This document shows, piece by piece, positions 52,159-62,839 of a stretch of DNA of 64,000 nt. The notes below the pieces were generated by a model, which worked only from the letters and a program-made list of their open reading frames with translations, was not told the DNA's origin and searched no databases. Origin of the DNA: Candidatus Enterovibrio altilux (lineage in GTDB: Bacteria > Pseudomonadota > Gammaproteobacteria > Enterobacterales > Vibrionaceae); assembly GCF_002381345.1 (NCBI RefSeq), contig NZ_CP020660.1, forward strand, positions 682,001 through 746,000, written 5' to 3'. The translations under genes and the position numbers were made by a program. Within the stretch, counting starts at the first letter, position 1; each line of letters opens with the position of its first letter.

Positions 52159-53208
52159 GCCTTTGTCTCCTAAATCAGGGAATTCCATTATTAACCTACA
52201 TTCTCAACAGTTAGGTTAACTGAAATATTCAGGTCTCTGAACGAGCTTCACTACAAAATAACTAACTGGGAACAGTATGATTCAGTTTCAATCAATCGTG
52301 ACTCACTAATATTTTGGATTGCTCAAAAAGCCATGCAGCTATATAATTAAACTAAACAAGGTTATCGTAGATACCTCGTTTATTTAGCAACTGACCAATT
52401 ACGATAGTTTTCATGATCAAACGAGTATTTTCAATGCTCTTAAAGAGTCTGCAAAGATGCATTAATTCTGTTTTCAAATTTATTCAACTGCCGTTATCAT
52501 ACCCTCATTATTCATGCCTTAGGAAGCAAACCAAAACAGTTAACGTCAAGTTCAAGGCAAAGAATAAAGGAACCATCTAGCACTTCGACATTGATTTTAC
52601 AGGGCTCGAAGTCTACGGTGAAGATGGATAGAAAATAAAAGAAATATGGTGCGGATGAAAAACGGCAAATTTAGCACAAATTATATTTAGGAATAGATAT
52701 CAACACACCTAAAATGATTACTACTGAGTTCAGTGCATCTAATGTGACTGACTGTGAAGCGCTACCTAACTTGCTCAAACAGACCACTGCAAAATCAATG
52801 AAATATCAGCCAATGGTGCTCACGATACCAGACAATATTACGAAACCTTTCGTATTGAACGAACAGTTTCACTCATTCCACCAAGAAAAGGAACAACTTT
52901 TTAAAAACGAAGCCATCCAAGTAATTTAACAACTAGTTACCAGAAATTATACGGTTTAAATCAGCATTGAAAAACGAGGAATGGTTACCATCAATGTTCC
53001 ATATCAGAGACGGCCATGTTTCAAGTCAAAAAATTATTCGAAAGGGCATTGAGCTTCAGAAATCACAATACTCAAACTAGCGAAACCGACGCCATGATAA
53101 AAGCATTACATAAGCTAATAGGGCTAGACATTCCTAGCACGAAAGCCAGTGTTCGATAATGAATCATGTTGAAATTTACTATTTGAACTCGTATTAGGAA
53201 ACAAAGCC
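52158..53208 (+). mobile_element. Decayed full-length IS5-family element, simple form
   Basis: About 1.05 kb plus-strand copy from GGCCTTTGTCTCC at the hemY stop to AGGAAACAAAGCC at 53208, without an added inverted arm. It is one of the more complete copies, but the transposase is still broken into frames of at most about 70 codons. Confidence 0.85.
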
Positions 53209-53278
53209 TAACTTATTTTTACTATGCAGATAGATTCAGGCATTACTCAAATACCTAATGGAGAAATTGGAAGAGATT

Positions 53279-53479
53279 ATGATTTTACAAAAAAAATCTA
53301 CAAAGAGACAATCAGTTGCATTGCCTCTTAGCGAGACCGTGAAAGCTGCTACAAGACAAGCATTAGCAGCGTTTAAATTATATATGCTGCGGATGACTCT
53401 GTATTGGGAAATATTGCCAAAACCGCATCGCATAGGAATTTTAGTGTTGATAGGGATACTGATTATGCTACTACTCTAA
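53279..53479 (+). pseudogene. Truncated OapA-like membrane protein (N-terminal 66 residues only)
   Basis: Starts at ATG 53279 after GGAAGAGATT. The frame reads MILQKKSTKRQSVALP... and ends in EILPKPHRIGILVLIGILIM plus LLL, then a stop. The Leu-Pro-Lys-Pro-His-Arg sequence followed by a hydrophobic segment is the N-terminal motif of opacity-associated protein A-like proteins, membrane-anchored relatives of LysM/M23 peptidoglycan peptidases. Those proteins continue for several hundred residues; here all of the periplasmic part is missing. It could still make a small membrane protein, but a truncated remnant is more likely. Confidence 0.5.
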
Positions 53480-53533
53480 TCTTAGAGTGATGAAACATTG
53501 ACAACAGCATAAAATATTAATGAAAGTAGGTAT

Positions 53534-53641
53534 TTATCCAGCTTTAAATAGATGGCTAAGGTGCTTCAAAAAATATTGATTTCGATAGATACACATTGCA
53601 AGCGACATCAATGCTGCCAATATCGCACCAAAGAGGATCAT
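53534..53641 (-). pseudogene. C-terminal remnant of an unidentified membrane protein
   Basis: A 35-residue frame (MILFGAILAALMSLAMCIYR then NQYFLKHLSHLFKAG) has one clear hydrophobic segment with positive residues after it, as in the last helix of a polytopic membrane protein. Upstream sequence is IS, which appears to have removed the rest. I do not recognise the family. Confidence 0.35.
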
Positions 53642-53651
53642 TTTAACAATA

Positions 53652-54587
53652 GAATTCACTATTAAACCATTGCTTCCTTGTTAGGCATACCTAGTCCTGT
53701 CAACCTATTTGACGCTTTTATCATGGCGTAGACTTCGCTAATCTAAATTGTATAATCCTTGAGACTCAATATCCCTCCCAGTAGTTCTTTAATTCAAAAC
53801 ATTGCTATCATTAGTAGAAAATGTTTATGGTAACCATACCCATGTTCTAATGTTGATTTGATCCGTATAATTTCTGGTAACTAACGCTTAAATGACACAG
53901 ATGCCCTCATTCCTAAAAAATTATTTTTTTTGATGGAATGCATGGAATCGTTTATGTAATAGAAAAGGTTTCGCAACACTATCTTGTGTCGTTCGCGTCG
54001 TTAGTCATATTTGATGTACTTGACTCAGCAGCAATAATTTCATGCATATTTATATCTATGCTAAATGTAACTAAACCAGATTCACCATTTTCTATCAGCG
54101 CCATACTTTTGTACTTCTACTTACCTTCACCGTGAGCTTTTAATCCTATAGACTAAATATTTCAATGCTAAGAAGATTCCCTTAGTTTTTATCTTGAATG
54201 CAACATTAACCGTTTTGGCTCGTTTGCTAATGTGTGAATGAGGGTATGACAATGGCAGTTGTACAAATTGCAAACAGAATTGATTAATCCTTGCAGACTT
54301 TTCAAGGGCATTAGAATATGCATTTAACCATGAAAGCCGTCGTACTAGATAAGTCGCTAAATAAACAAGACCTTCTACAATTACTTTGCTTAGTTTAATT
54401 CCATGTCTGAATGGCTTCTTTATTAATCCAGTCTATTAGTAAGCCAGAATTAATTAAAACTTAATTATACTACTTCTATTTGCTTATTTTTGTAGTAAAG
54501 TTTTTTCGTAAACCTAAATATTTAAGTTAGCCTAGCTATTTAGAGCATAGATTGATAATTTAGTTACCTAATCTAGGAAACAAAGTT
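53652..54587 (-). mobile_element. Decayed IS5-family element lacking its 3' tip
   Basis: A minus-strand copy from about 40 bp inside the 3' end to the 5' terminal repeat (TCTAGGAAACAAAG) near 54587. It lies where ffh, the usual neighbour upstream of rpsP in Vibrio, would be expected. Confidence 0.75.
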
Positions 54588-54884
54588 GCTACATACTCCA
54601 ACTCATGAAAAGTATTATAGTTCTATTTTGCGCTTATTTCACTCACCTCAGACACGACCTTTTATATGCGCAATTTAGATTCATTATATAATTATCCCTT
54701 TAAATGAAGAAGACTACAACTATAAAAATTTGCTAAATGATTAAATACTTATAGCCGATAGTGATTTTTTAACTAAAGCAGTTGCATTCGATTATAAAAA
54801 GCGTAGAATTTCAAGGCTTTATTTTGGCATTAGATTCCGTAGTACTATGGACTAATTTAATGTGGTAATGTAATCGAGGATAAT
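54588..54884 (+). promoter_or_regulatory. rpsP promoter region
   Basis: About 300 bp with no IS similarity. TTGCAT (54782-54787), a 16-base spacer and TAGAAT (54804-54809) form a good sigma-70 promoter 75 bases upstream of rpsP. GAGGAT precedes the rpsP ATG. Confidence 0.55.
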
Positions 54885-55133
54885 ATGGTAACCATTCGTT
54901 TGGCACGTCACGGCGCTAAAAAGCGTCCATTTTATCAAATTGTTGTTGCTGACAGCCGTGTAGCACGTGACGGTCGTTTCATCGAAAAAGTAGGTTTTTT
55001 CAATCCTATTGCACAGGGCCAAGAAGAGACGCTGCGTTTAGATCTGCCTCGCGTCAAACATTGGATTAATGAAGGTGCATCTGTTTCTAACCGCGTAGCA
55101 CGATTAATCAAAGACGCAGCGAAAATAACATAA
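54885..55133 (+). CDS. rpsP: 30S ribosomal protein S16
   Basis: 82 residues, identical in length to E. coli. Starts [20 protein letters not shown], the typical S16 N-terminus, and includes [19 protein letters not shown]. First gene of the conserved rpsP-rimM-trmD-rplS operon. Confidence 0.98.
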   Translation: MVTIRLARHGAKKRPFYQIVVADSRVARDGRFIEKVGFFNPIAQGQEETLRLDLPRVKHWINEGASVSNRVARLIKDAAKIT

Positions 55134-55165
55134 TTAATCAGTATTACTGATTTAAAGAAAAAGAC

Positions 55166-55693
55166 ATGCATAAGCAAGAAAAAGTAATAGTAGGTAAGCT
55201 AGGTGCTTCTCATGGTATCCATGGGTGGCTGAAAATTTTTTCTTACACTGAAAATGCTGGAAGCATTTTTGACTACAAACCTTGGTTTATTAAGGTACGT
55301 AAAGAATGGCAAAATTTTCAAGTCGAAAGCTGGAAATGTCACGGTAAAAATTGGGTTAGCAAATTGGTAGGAGTTGACGTACGTGAAGATGCACAAACCA
55401 TAACGAATGCTGAAATAGCAATTAATGCAGACACATTACCTTCGTTGTCAGATGAAGAGTTCTATTGGCGTGAGTTGTTCGGTATGAACGTATTCACTTC
55501 ACAGGGGTACAATCTTGGTAAGGTTACTAATATTCTAGCAACAGGCTCTAACGACGTGCTGGTCATTATTGCGAACGTAGAAGATACTTTTGGCAAGAAA
55601 GAAAGACTAATACCGTTTCTTGATGGACAAGTCGTTAAGATGATTGAGCGCTCCACTCAACGGATTGAAGTCGACTGGGATCCTAGATTTTAA
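55166..55693 (+). CDS. rimM: RimM, 16S rRNA processing factor
   Basis: 175 residues. VGKLGASHGIHGWLKIFSYT at the N-terminus and the PRC-barrel domain with FYWRELFGMNVFTSQG and LIPFLDGQVVKMI are those of RimM. It assists maturation of the 30S head with S19. It lies 32 bases after rpsP and 37 before trmD. Confidence 0.97.
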   Translation: MHKQEKVIVGKLGASHGIHGWLKIFSYTENAGSIFDYKPWFIKVRKEWQNFQVESWKCHGKNWVSKLVGVDVREDAQTITNAEIAINADTLPSLSDEEFYWRELFGMNVFTSQGYNLGKVTNILATGSNDVLVIIANVEDTFGKKERLIPFLDGQVVKMIERSTQRIEVDWDPRF

Positions 55694-55730
55694 ACTCTCC
55701 GATAATAATTAAAGTGATGGGAGAAGGAAT

Positions 55731-56477
55731 ATGTGGGTTGGTATCATCAGCCTCTTCCCTGAAATGTTCTGCGCTATTACTAACTTTGGGGTAACTGGTC
55801 AAGCGATTAGGAAAGGCTTACTCGAAGTAGAAACGTGGAATCCGCGTGATTATACTCACGATAAACACCGGACAGTTGATGATCGTCCATATGGTGGCGG
55901 TCCGGGCATGTTGATGATGGTACAACCTTTACGTGACGCTCTTCATACAGCCAAGAACGCCGTCAAAGGTAAGGTGAAAGTAATTTACCTATCGCCTCAA
56001 GGCAAAAAACTTGAGCAAACTGGCATTGAGAAGCTGGCAAAAAATGAGACGTTAATTCTTATTTGTGGACGCTATGAAGGGATAGATGAACGGATTATAC
56101 AAACCGAAGTCGATGAAGAATTATCTATCGGTGATTTTGTACTCAGTGGAGGTGAGTTACCTGCGATGGTGTTGATCGACGCAGTTGCTCGGCTTGTTCC
56201 GGGTGTACTAGGAAACTTCGCATCAGCAGCAGAAGACTCTTTTACAAATGGATTGTTAGATTGTTCACACTACACTCGACCTGAAGTAGTGGATGGATGG
56301 TATGTACCTGCGGTACTTAAATCTGGTAATCATCAGAATATCCGTCGCTGGCGACTGCAACAATCACTCGGGCGAACTTGGCTTAGAAGACCAGAACTTT
56401 TGAAAAATTTAACTTTGACTGACGAACAAAAATTACTGCTTGCTGCGTTTATTCATGAACAAAGAGCAAGTACCTAA
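55731..56477 (+). CDS. trmD: tRNA (guanine-37-N1)-methyltransferase
   Basis: 248 residues. The knot-forming SAM site includes [16 protein letters not shown] and [15 protein letters not shown], and the catalytic Asp region is [12 protein letters not shown]. It methylates G37 next to the anticodon to prevent frameshifting. SD GGGAGAAGG precedes the ATG. Operon with rimM and rplS. Confidence 0.98.
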   Translation: MWVGIISLFPEMFCAITNFGVTGQAIRKGLLEVETWNPRDYTHDKHRTVDDRPYGGGPGMLMMVQPLRDALHTAKNAVKGKVKVIYLSPQGKKLEQTGIEKLAKNETLILICGRYEGIDERIIQTEVDEELSIGDFVLSGGELPAMVLIDAVARLVPGVLGNFASAAEDSFTNGLLDCSHYTRPEVVDGWYVPAVLKSGNHQNIRRWRLQQSLGRTWLRRPELLKNLTLTDEQKLLLAAFIHEQRAST

Positions 56478-56513
56478 ACATACTTAATATCAGTTTATTC
56501 TACGGTATAGCAA

Positions 56514-56867
56514 ATGAGTAATATAATAAAAAAACTTGAAGAAAAACAACTTAAACAAAATCTTCCTGAAATCAAAGTGGGTGACACCGTTGTTGTTCAG
56601 GTTAAAGTAAAAGAAGGTGAACGTTCACGTCTTCAGGCTTACGAAGGTATTATAATCGCCAAACGTAATCGTGGTCTACATTCTGCCTTCACCGTACGAA
56701 AAGTATCTAATGGCGAAGGCGTTGAGCGTGTATTCCAAATTCACTCTCCAGTTATTGACAGTATCACTGTCAAACGACACGGTGCAGTACGTCGTGCTAA
56801 ATTATACTACCTGCGTGAGCGTTCTGGTAAAGCAGCTCGAATTAAAGAGCGTCTAGCTAAAAAATAA
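56514..56867 (+). CDS. rplS: 50S ribosomal protein L19
   Basis: 117 residues. [20 protein letters not shown] and [20 protein letters not shown] are typical of L19, which sits at the subunit interface. Last gene of the rpsP operon; no strong terminator is seen after it. Confidence 0.98.
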   Translation: MSNIIKKLEEKQLKQNLPEIKVGDTVVVQVKVKEGERSRLQAYEGIIIAKRNRGLHSAFTVRKVSNGEGVERVFQIHSPVIDSITVKRHGAVRRAKLYYLRERSGKAARIKERLAKK

Positions 56868-57501
56868 TTGCTTCATCGTCTATTTCCTTTATGGAATAAC
56901 TAAGAGCTTACTATTGAGGCCAATTTAAAAATATCTGAGTTTTAAAAAAAACTCTACTGTTTAGTCTGACCTCTTGTATATTCCAGAGCGATCCGGACAT
57001 TAATGTCATATTTATTCAGGTATCTGTTCCGTTTTAAATTAAACACCATCTCTAGAAGAGACTTTCATTTTTTCACGGATTTTGGAATTACTATTCGGTT
57101 ATTCAGAAATTATTAAGCTCTCTCTTTATTAATATGAAGTCAAAAAGTGACAATAACAACACAGAGAGTATAGATAAAATATATTGTTCCTCAAATATAA
57201 CTGTGACCTATCAAGACAGGAGATAGCCTACCGCACCAAAATCAGCAGCTCAAAAGCTTCTAAAAAATCACTCCAATTTAAACAAAATCATATTACTTAA
57301 CCATTCCACGAAACCTGCGTAGGCATCAAGTTTTCTCGTGACTTTTGCCATGCAGAAACAGTAAGCAAAATGAAAAGTATGCCTGACTTTACATTGTGCT
57401 TTAAAAAATTCAGAAAGCAGGCATAACCAAGCAGCTGATATATTAGAAGAGCATGTAGTGTATTTTACAACGACGTGCAGCATTATGATTAAATCTGTGA
57501 A
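56868..57501. other. Spacer after rplS without a recognised gene
   Basis: 634 bp without IS similarity. A minus-strand frame of 71 codons (57268-57483) exists but shows no known motif, no ribosome binding site and unusual cysteine content, so I do not call it. It may hold the decayed remains of a gene that follows rplS in relatives. GAGTTTTAAAAAAAACTC near 56937 is a weak hairpin. Confidence 0.45.
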
Positions 57502-58452
57502 CGATTTTATCTCCTAATTAGAGTTCAGACAACAAATCCTACCATGGTTAACAATTAAATAATTGCTTTTGTTTGAAACATACTTATCCCTATCAAATTA
57601 TGTAATACTTTTATCAGGACATAAGTTTCGTTAATCTGAGCATTATAATCTCTTCAGCTCACTGTCCTTCCAAGTAGTTGTTAACTCGAAACAGTGCCGT
57701 TTTTAACAGGGAATGTTTATAGTAACCATACTCCATTTTACAGTGCTGATTGAACCGTTCGTTTAATACGAACGGTTTCGTAACATTGTCTGGTGTTGTA
57801 AGCTCCATCAGCGAATGTTGCATCGATTTTCCCATCAGTACTATGCTTTTTTACTTTTTATTCGCCTTCATAAGAGACTGTACGCCCCGTAGAATCAATG
57901 GCTACGTGTTGAATACTTCCCTTTATTCTTCGTCTTGAACATGAAGCTAACCGTTTTGGCTCGCTTGCTAATACATGAATCGTGATGGCATAACAATTGC
58001 AGTTGAATAAATTTGAAAACAGAATTAATTAATTCTTGCAAACTCTTCAATGACATTGAAAATACGCATTTAATCATTAGGACCATCGCAATGGCTAAGT
58101 CACTAAATAAACGAAATCTTCCATGATTACCCTGCTTAGTTTGATTCCATAGTTTAATAGCTTCTTAATCAATCCAGGATATTAGTGAACCACTATTGAT
58201 GAAAACTTGATTATACTATTTACAGTTAGTTTTTTTGCAGCGAATATTTTTTATAAACATGAATGTTTAAGTAAGTCTAACTGTTTAGAGTATTGGTTGA
58301 AAATTTAGTTTTATTTAGGACATAGAACCAATTATCATAAAGATTCCATAGTAGAGCCAACAAGACTAGGTATGCCTGGCATGAAAGTGATTATCTAATA
58401 ATTAATCATGTAAAAATTTATTTTTTGAATTTAAATTAGGAAATAAAATCCT
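57502..58452 (-). mobile_element. Decayed compound IS element with several deletions
   Basis: A minus-strand copy with at least two internal deletions is joined at about 58327 (CATAGAACC/AATTATCATAAAG) to a shortened 3' arm in plus orientation, ending AGGAAATAAAATCC at 58452. The architecture is as in the 10850 copy. Confidence 0.75.
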
Positions 58453-58899
58453 TTAAATGCGTATTTTAAATCCCATTGAGAAGTCTACAAAGATTCATTA
58501 ATTCTGTTTTCAAACTTGCTCAACTGCCATTGTCATGACCTAACTATTCATGCATTAGCAATCAAACCAAAACGGTTAACGTCACGTTCAAGGCGAAACA
58601 TAAAGGAACTATCCAGTACGTGGCCATTGATTTTATAGGGCTCAAAGCCTATGATAAAAATGAATAAAAAGTAAAGAAAAGAATGGCACTGAAAGGAAAC
58701 AGTGAATCTAGCGCAAGTTACATTGAGTGGCATCTATAAACACGCACAAGAGCATTACTGCTGAGTTAAATTCATCGAATATGACTTACCATTAAGTACT
58801 ACCTAACTTGCTCAAACAAACTAGTCGAAAAATCCATAATATATCAGTTTATGATGCTCACGACACCAGATAGTATTATGCAAGCGTCGATATCAAACT
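58453..58899 (+). mobile_element. Internal fragment of the IS transposase region
   Basis: About 447 bp in plus orientation (ATGCGTATTTTAAATCCCAT onward), with neither terminal repeat. It reaches to within 90 bases of prkB. Confidence 0.7.
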
Positions 58900-58989
58900 A
58901 ACCAAATCATTCAGCCATAGCACTTGCTTGACCTAAGCCCAACACCCTGTTAATTATTTGACATCTTCGTAAATTTTTTAGGGCTTATC

Positions 58990-59859
58990 ATGTCTGTAAA
59001 ACATCCTATTATTGCAGTCACCGGTTCATCCGGCGCCGGAACGACAACAACTTCCGATGCTTTTCGGAAGTTATTTAACATGCTCAGTATAAAGTCAGCA
59101 TGGGTGGAAGGTGACAGTTTTCACCGCTTCACTCGTCCAGAAATGGACGTTGAAATTCGAAAAGCTTGTGAACAAAGTCGCTATATCAGCTATTTCGGGT
59201 TGCAAGCCAATCATCTGCCAATGCTTGAAGCCTTATTCCGTGAATATGCTGAACACGGTACAGGTAAATTTCGCCGTTATCTACATACTTTTGACGAGGC
59301 AGCACCATATAACCAAATGCCTGGCACATTCACAGCATGGCAAGATTTGCCAGAGAACACAAATACCATGTTCTACGAGGGTCTTCACGGGGGAATTGTG
59401 AATGGTCACGTTAATGTTGCTCAGTATGTTGATTTACTGATCGGCATGGCCCCTATTGTAAATCTGGAATGGATTCAAAAATTTGTCCGTGACACGCATG
59501 ATAGAGGACATTCACGTGAAGATGTCATGAACTCCATTGTACAATCAATGGCTGATTACTTGCATTATATAACACCTCAATTTAGTCGAACACACATTAA
59601 TTTCCAACGTGTGCCAACCGTGGACACTTCCAACCCGCTTAACACTACAACTGTTCCTAGTTTAGATGAAAGTTTTGTGATAATTCACTTTCGCGACGTC
59701 AAAAAGGTTCGCTTTCCATATCTACTTTCCATGATCCAGGGATCTTTCATGTCAAAGCATAACACCATTGTGGTACCAGGCGGTAAAATGAACTTTGCTA
59801 TGGAGATAATTACGCGCCCACTAATACAACAACTTATTGAGACCAGCAAAACCAGTTAA
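58990..59859 (+). CDS. prkB: Phosphoribulokinase-like protein PrkB
   Basis: 289 residues, identical in length to E. coli PrkB. The P-loop is VTGSSGAGTTTTS; EGDSFHRFTRPEMD and ENTNTMFYEGLHGG follow. The family resembles Calvin-cycle phosphoribulokinase, but these bacteria lack RuBisCO and the in vivo substrate is unknown. SD AGGG lies seven bases before the ATG. In relatives it sits near crp; here IS debris lies on both sides and crp is not in view. Confidence 0.93.
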   Translation: MSVKHPIIAVTGSSGAGTTTTSDAFRKLFNMLSIKSAWVEGDSFHRFTRPEMDVEIRKACEQSRYISYFGLQANHLPMLEALFREYAEHGTGKFRRYLHTFDEAAPYNQMPGTFTAWQDLPENTNTMFYEGLHGGIVNGHVNVAQYVDLLIGMAPIVNLEWIQKFVRDTHDRGHSREDVMNSIVQSMADYLHYITPQFSRTHINFQRVPTVDTSNPLNTTTVPSLDESFVIIHFRDVKKVRFPYLLSMIQGSFMSKHNTIVVPGGKMNFAMEIITRPLIQQLIETSKTS

Positions 59860-59930
59860 TAATAAATTTAACATTATATAACATCAGTGACAAGTAAATT
59901 GATTCGTGACAAACAACAGTCTTAATGATA

Positions 59931-60824
59931 ATGTAATATCTTAATTTAAGTTAAAATAGCAGAATCTCAATATAATTCACTATTAAATGATCATTTTTGT
60001 TTGAACCGCATAATTACTGGTGACTTAGCACTAAATTACGCGGATGATCTCCTTCCAAAGAAATTGCTCCTTTTCTTGGTGGAATAAGTGAAGCAGCTCA
60101 TTTAATCCGAACGGTTTCGTAACTTTGTCTCGTATCATAAGCATCATTAGCTGATATTTCATGAATTCTATAAAGGGTCTGTTTGAGCAAGTTAAGTAGC
60201 ACTTCACCGGTAGTCATATTTTATACACTTAGCTGAGCTGCAATGATTTCATCCGTGTTATATCTACCGCTAAATGTAACTTACGCTAGACTTCCCCCGC
60301 TTTTCATCAGTGCCATGCGTTTTTACTTTCTATTTTCCTTCACCGTAGACTTTGAGCCCCATAAGATCAATGACTAAGTCACTAAATAAACGAGGTCTTC
60401 CATAATTACTCTGCTTAATTTAATTTCATAACTGAATTGCTTTTTCATCAATTCACGATGTTAGCGAACCACGCTTGATTACACTGCTTCTAGTTAGTTA
60501 TTTTACAGCAAAAATTATTCATAAGCCTAAATATTTAGGCAAGCCTAACTGTTTGAGTATTCATTTAAAACTTAGTTTTTTATTTAGAAAAGCAAGCCAA
60601 TTACCATAAATATTACCTAGCAAGGCAGGAATGGTTCAAGCCAAAAAACTGCTGGGAGGGACATTGAACCTAAGGAATCACACAACTCAGATTAGTGAAA
60701 CCGATGCCATGATAAAAGCGTTAAATAAGCTGGTAAGACTAGCCATACCTAACACGAAAGTGATTGTCTAATAGTGAGTCATGCTGAAATTTACTATCTG
60801 AGTTCAAATCAAAAAAACAAAGCC
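59931..60824 (-). mobile_element. Decayed compound IS element with internal deletions
   Basis: A minus-strand copy (about 59931-60594), shortened by deletions and with an eroded 3' tip, is joined at AAGCAAGCC/AATTACCATAAATATT to a 230-bp 3' arm in plus orientation that ends AAAAAAACAAAGCC at 60824. Confidence 0.75.
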
Positions 60825-61227
60825 AGTCTGTAGGACTCATTAATTATGTCTTCACATTTACTCAACTACTATTGTCATATTCTCACTACTCATGCATTAG
60901 TAAGAGAACCAAAAGGGTTAACGTCTCGTTTAAAACGAAGACTAAGAGTCTACCGTAAAGGGCTACCTAACTTGCTCTAACACCACACCACCGAATCAAT
61001 GAAATATCCGCGATAGTACTTACGGCACCAGGCAATGTTATGAGTCAAGAAACTACTTGAAGAAACATAGAAGATAAGAGATTACAATACTCAGATTAGC
61101 GAAACAGGCGTCATGATAAAAGCACAAAATAAATCGACAAGACTAAGCATGCCTAAAACAAAAATAATTGGCTAATTATTAATTATGTTGAAACTTACTA
61201 TCTGAACTCAAAGTAAAAAATAAAGCC
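60825..61227 (+). mobile_element. Multiply deleted IS remnant
   Basis: About 400 bp in plus orientation with at least three deletions, ending at the 3' terminal repeat (GTAAAAAATAAAGCC). Adjoins the compound copy. Confidence 0.7.
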
Positions 61228-61294
61228 CATTCTTAGGCATCGTTTCAATAATGTTATCCTTATTTGCTCATGAGCTAGGCTTAATGTTCATGTC

Positions 61295-62563
61295 TCACTC
61301 TGCAACTTTTGCTTTTTCAATCATCTTAGTGATGGTTGATGCTTGCACGAGTATAGAAAAAACTACCACGGCATACGTCATCACCAAGATGACCTCGCGT
61401 ACGTCAATGTTTTTTTCTGGTAGAATCATATAGCCTGTAGGAATAGCCATTGCCATGGCAATCGCTAAACCACCACGTAATCCTCCCCATGTCAAGATAC
61501 GCACCGAATGCGGATTATAGTCTCGATAACGATTGAAACCTACGTAACATAATTTGACGCTAATATAACGAGCGATGAGAACAAGAGGAATAGCGAAAGC
61601 CATAATAATCCAGTCTTCCTTGTGGAAGCTAAAGGTCAACATGCTCAATCCGATGAGTAAGAAAAGAACTCCATTTAGGAATTCATCAACTAGTTCCCAA
61701 AAATAGTCTAAATGATCTTCACTTTCTTTTGAAAAACCAATATAACGAGTCCAATTACCAATCATGATACCTGCAATAACCATAGCTAAAGGACCTGACA
61801 CGCCGATTAAACTTGCAAACACATAACCTGCGGTTGGAATTCCTAAGGTGAACAATAGTTCCATTGAACGTTCATTAGTATTGCATATCATATAATGAAC
61901 GAAAAGTCCAAGAAAAAAACCATAAAAAATGCCACCAATAGCTTCGTGCAAGAAGAGTGTGATAACACCCATAATGGTTGGCGCTTCAGTGCCGAAAGCC
62001 GCAGTGAATAAAGTGATAAAAATAACTAAACCAAAACCATCATTGAATAATGATTCCCCTTCAATCTGAGTAGATATGCGTTTTGGTGCGTTTAATTTTT
62101 TGACGATAGCCATCACTGCAATAGGATCTGTCGGTGAGATAAGTGCACCAAATAACAAGCAGTATATAACGTTAAATTGTATATTAATAAGTTGGAAAAA
62201 TAGCCATGTCGCTCCGCCAATGAATAACGTCGATATCAGCGTTGCACCAAAGGCAAGTATGGTTATTTCCCATTTTTGATCTTTAAGGTTCGGTAATTTT
62301 ATGCCTAACCCGCCAGCAAATAACAAAAAACCAAGTACACCTTTCAAAAGAAAATCATCAAAATGAACTTCATTTAGTGTTTTCTCTGCAAAATTTTTCA
62401 GGTCAAACCAGTTGTTTTGGCCTGATATTACAACACCTAAAGAAAATATTAGAGCACCAGCCGTGAGGGCTATGGTTGTTTGTATTTGTCCAATTTTGCT
62501 ATTAATAAAAGCAATAATCATTGCTGCAGCAGCGAGAAAGCAAAACGTTGTATAGACGGTCAT
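61295..62563 (-). CDS. CPA1-family Na+/H+ antiporter (NhaP-like)
   Basis: 422 residues with about 12 hydrophobic segments. The CPA1 motifs are present: FGALISPTDPIAVMAIVKKL, QIEGESLFNDGFGLVIF (the ND pair of the ion site) and LTWGGLRGGLAIAMAMAIP. It exchanges cytoplasmic Na+ or K+ for protons at the inner membrane, supporting pH and salt balance in a marine bacterium. Its neighbour is the metH remnant, divergent, as with the antiporter and metH of V. cholerae. Full length. Confidence 0.9.
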   Translation of the reverse strand: MTVYTTFCFLAAAAMIIAFINSKIGQIQTTIALTAGALIFSLGVVISGQNNWFDLKNFAEKTLNEVHFDDFLLKGVLGFLLFAGGLGIKLPNLKDQKWEITILAFGATLISTLFIGGATWLFFQLINIQFNVIYCLLFGALISPTDPIAVMAIVKKLNAPKRISTQIEGESLFNDGFGLVIFITLFTAAFGTEAPTIMGVITLFLHEAIGGIFYGFFLGLFVHYMICNTNERSMELLFTLGIPTAGYVFASLIGVSGPLAMVIAGIMIGNWTRYIGFSKESEDHLDYFWELVDEFLNGVLFLLIGLSMLTFSFHKEDWIIMAFAIPLVLIARYISVKLCYVGFNRYRDYNPHSVRILTWGGLRGGLAIAMAMAIPTGYMILPEKNIDVREVILVMTYAVVVFSILVQASTITKMIEKAKVAE

Positions 62564-62669
62564 TCATGAACCCATGTTAAAGAATTTACAATTCAAAAAA
62601 TTTGTTACGGAATATAAGTCTATATGCAAAAAAAAACTATAATAAATCTGTGCATTTTAGGTATCTGCC

Positions 62670-62702
62670 AGATGTCGACTCGTAATAGACGTCTAGACTC
62701 CC
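62670..62702 (+). promoter_or_regulatory. MetJ operator (met boxes) upstream of the metH remnant
   Basis: A perfect met box AGACGTCT (62687-62694) is followed directly by AGACTCCC and preceded, 17 bases start to start, by AGATGTCG. MetJ binds tandem 8-bp boxes of this kind. The operator is 50 bases upstream of the remnant's start codon. Confidence 0.7.
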
Positions 62703-62751
62703 AATTGGGCTATGATACTATGCCAATATAGAGCAAGATCAAAAGGAATTT

Positions 62752-62839
62752 ATGAATGTGAGTAGTAAGAATGTATTAGGGAAACTGTTGACTGAAAATA
62801 TTTTAATTATCGATCGCAGTATGGGCAATTCTTCAGAGT
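62752..62839 (+). pseudogene. metH: Remnant of metH (cobalamin-dependent methionine synthase), first 29 codons
   Basis: After AAAGGAATTT the frame reads MNVSSKNVLGKLLTENILII then DRSMGNSSE. It matches the start of MetH, where ILVLDGGMGTMIQ begins the homocysteine-binding domain; here GG is RS and the rest is cut off by the IS at 62840. The functional protein has about 1,230 residues. The MetJ operator upstream supports the identity. Non-functional. Confidence 0.7.

Noticed and set aside
57268-57483. A 71-codon minus-strand frame after rplS
   Set aside because: No recognisable motif, no ribosome binding site, unusual cysteine content and no link to neighbours; likely chance or deep decay.
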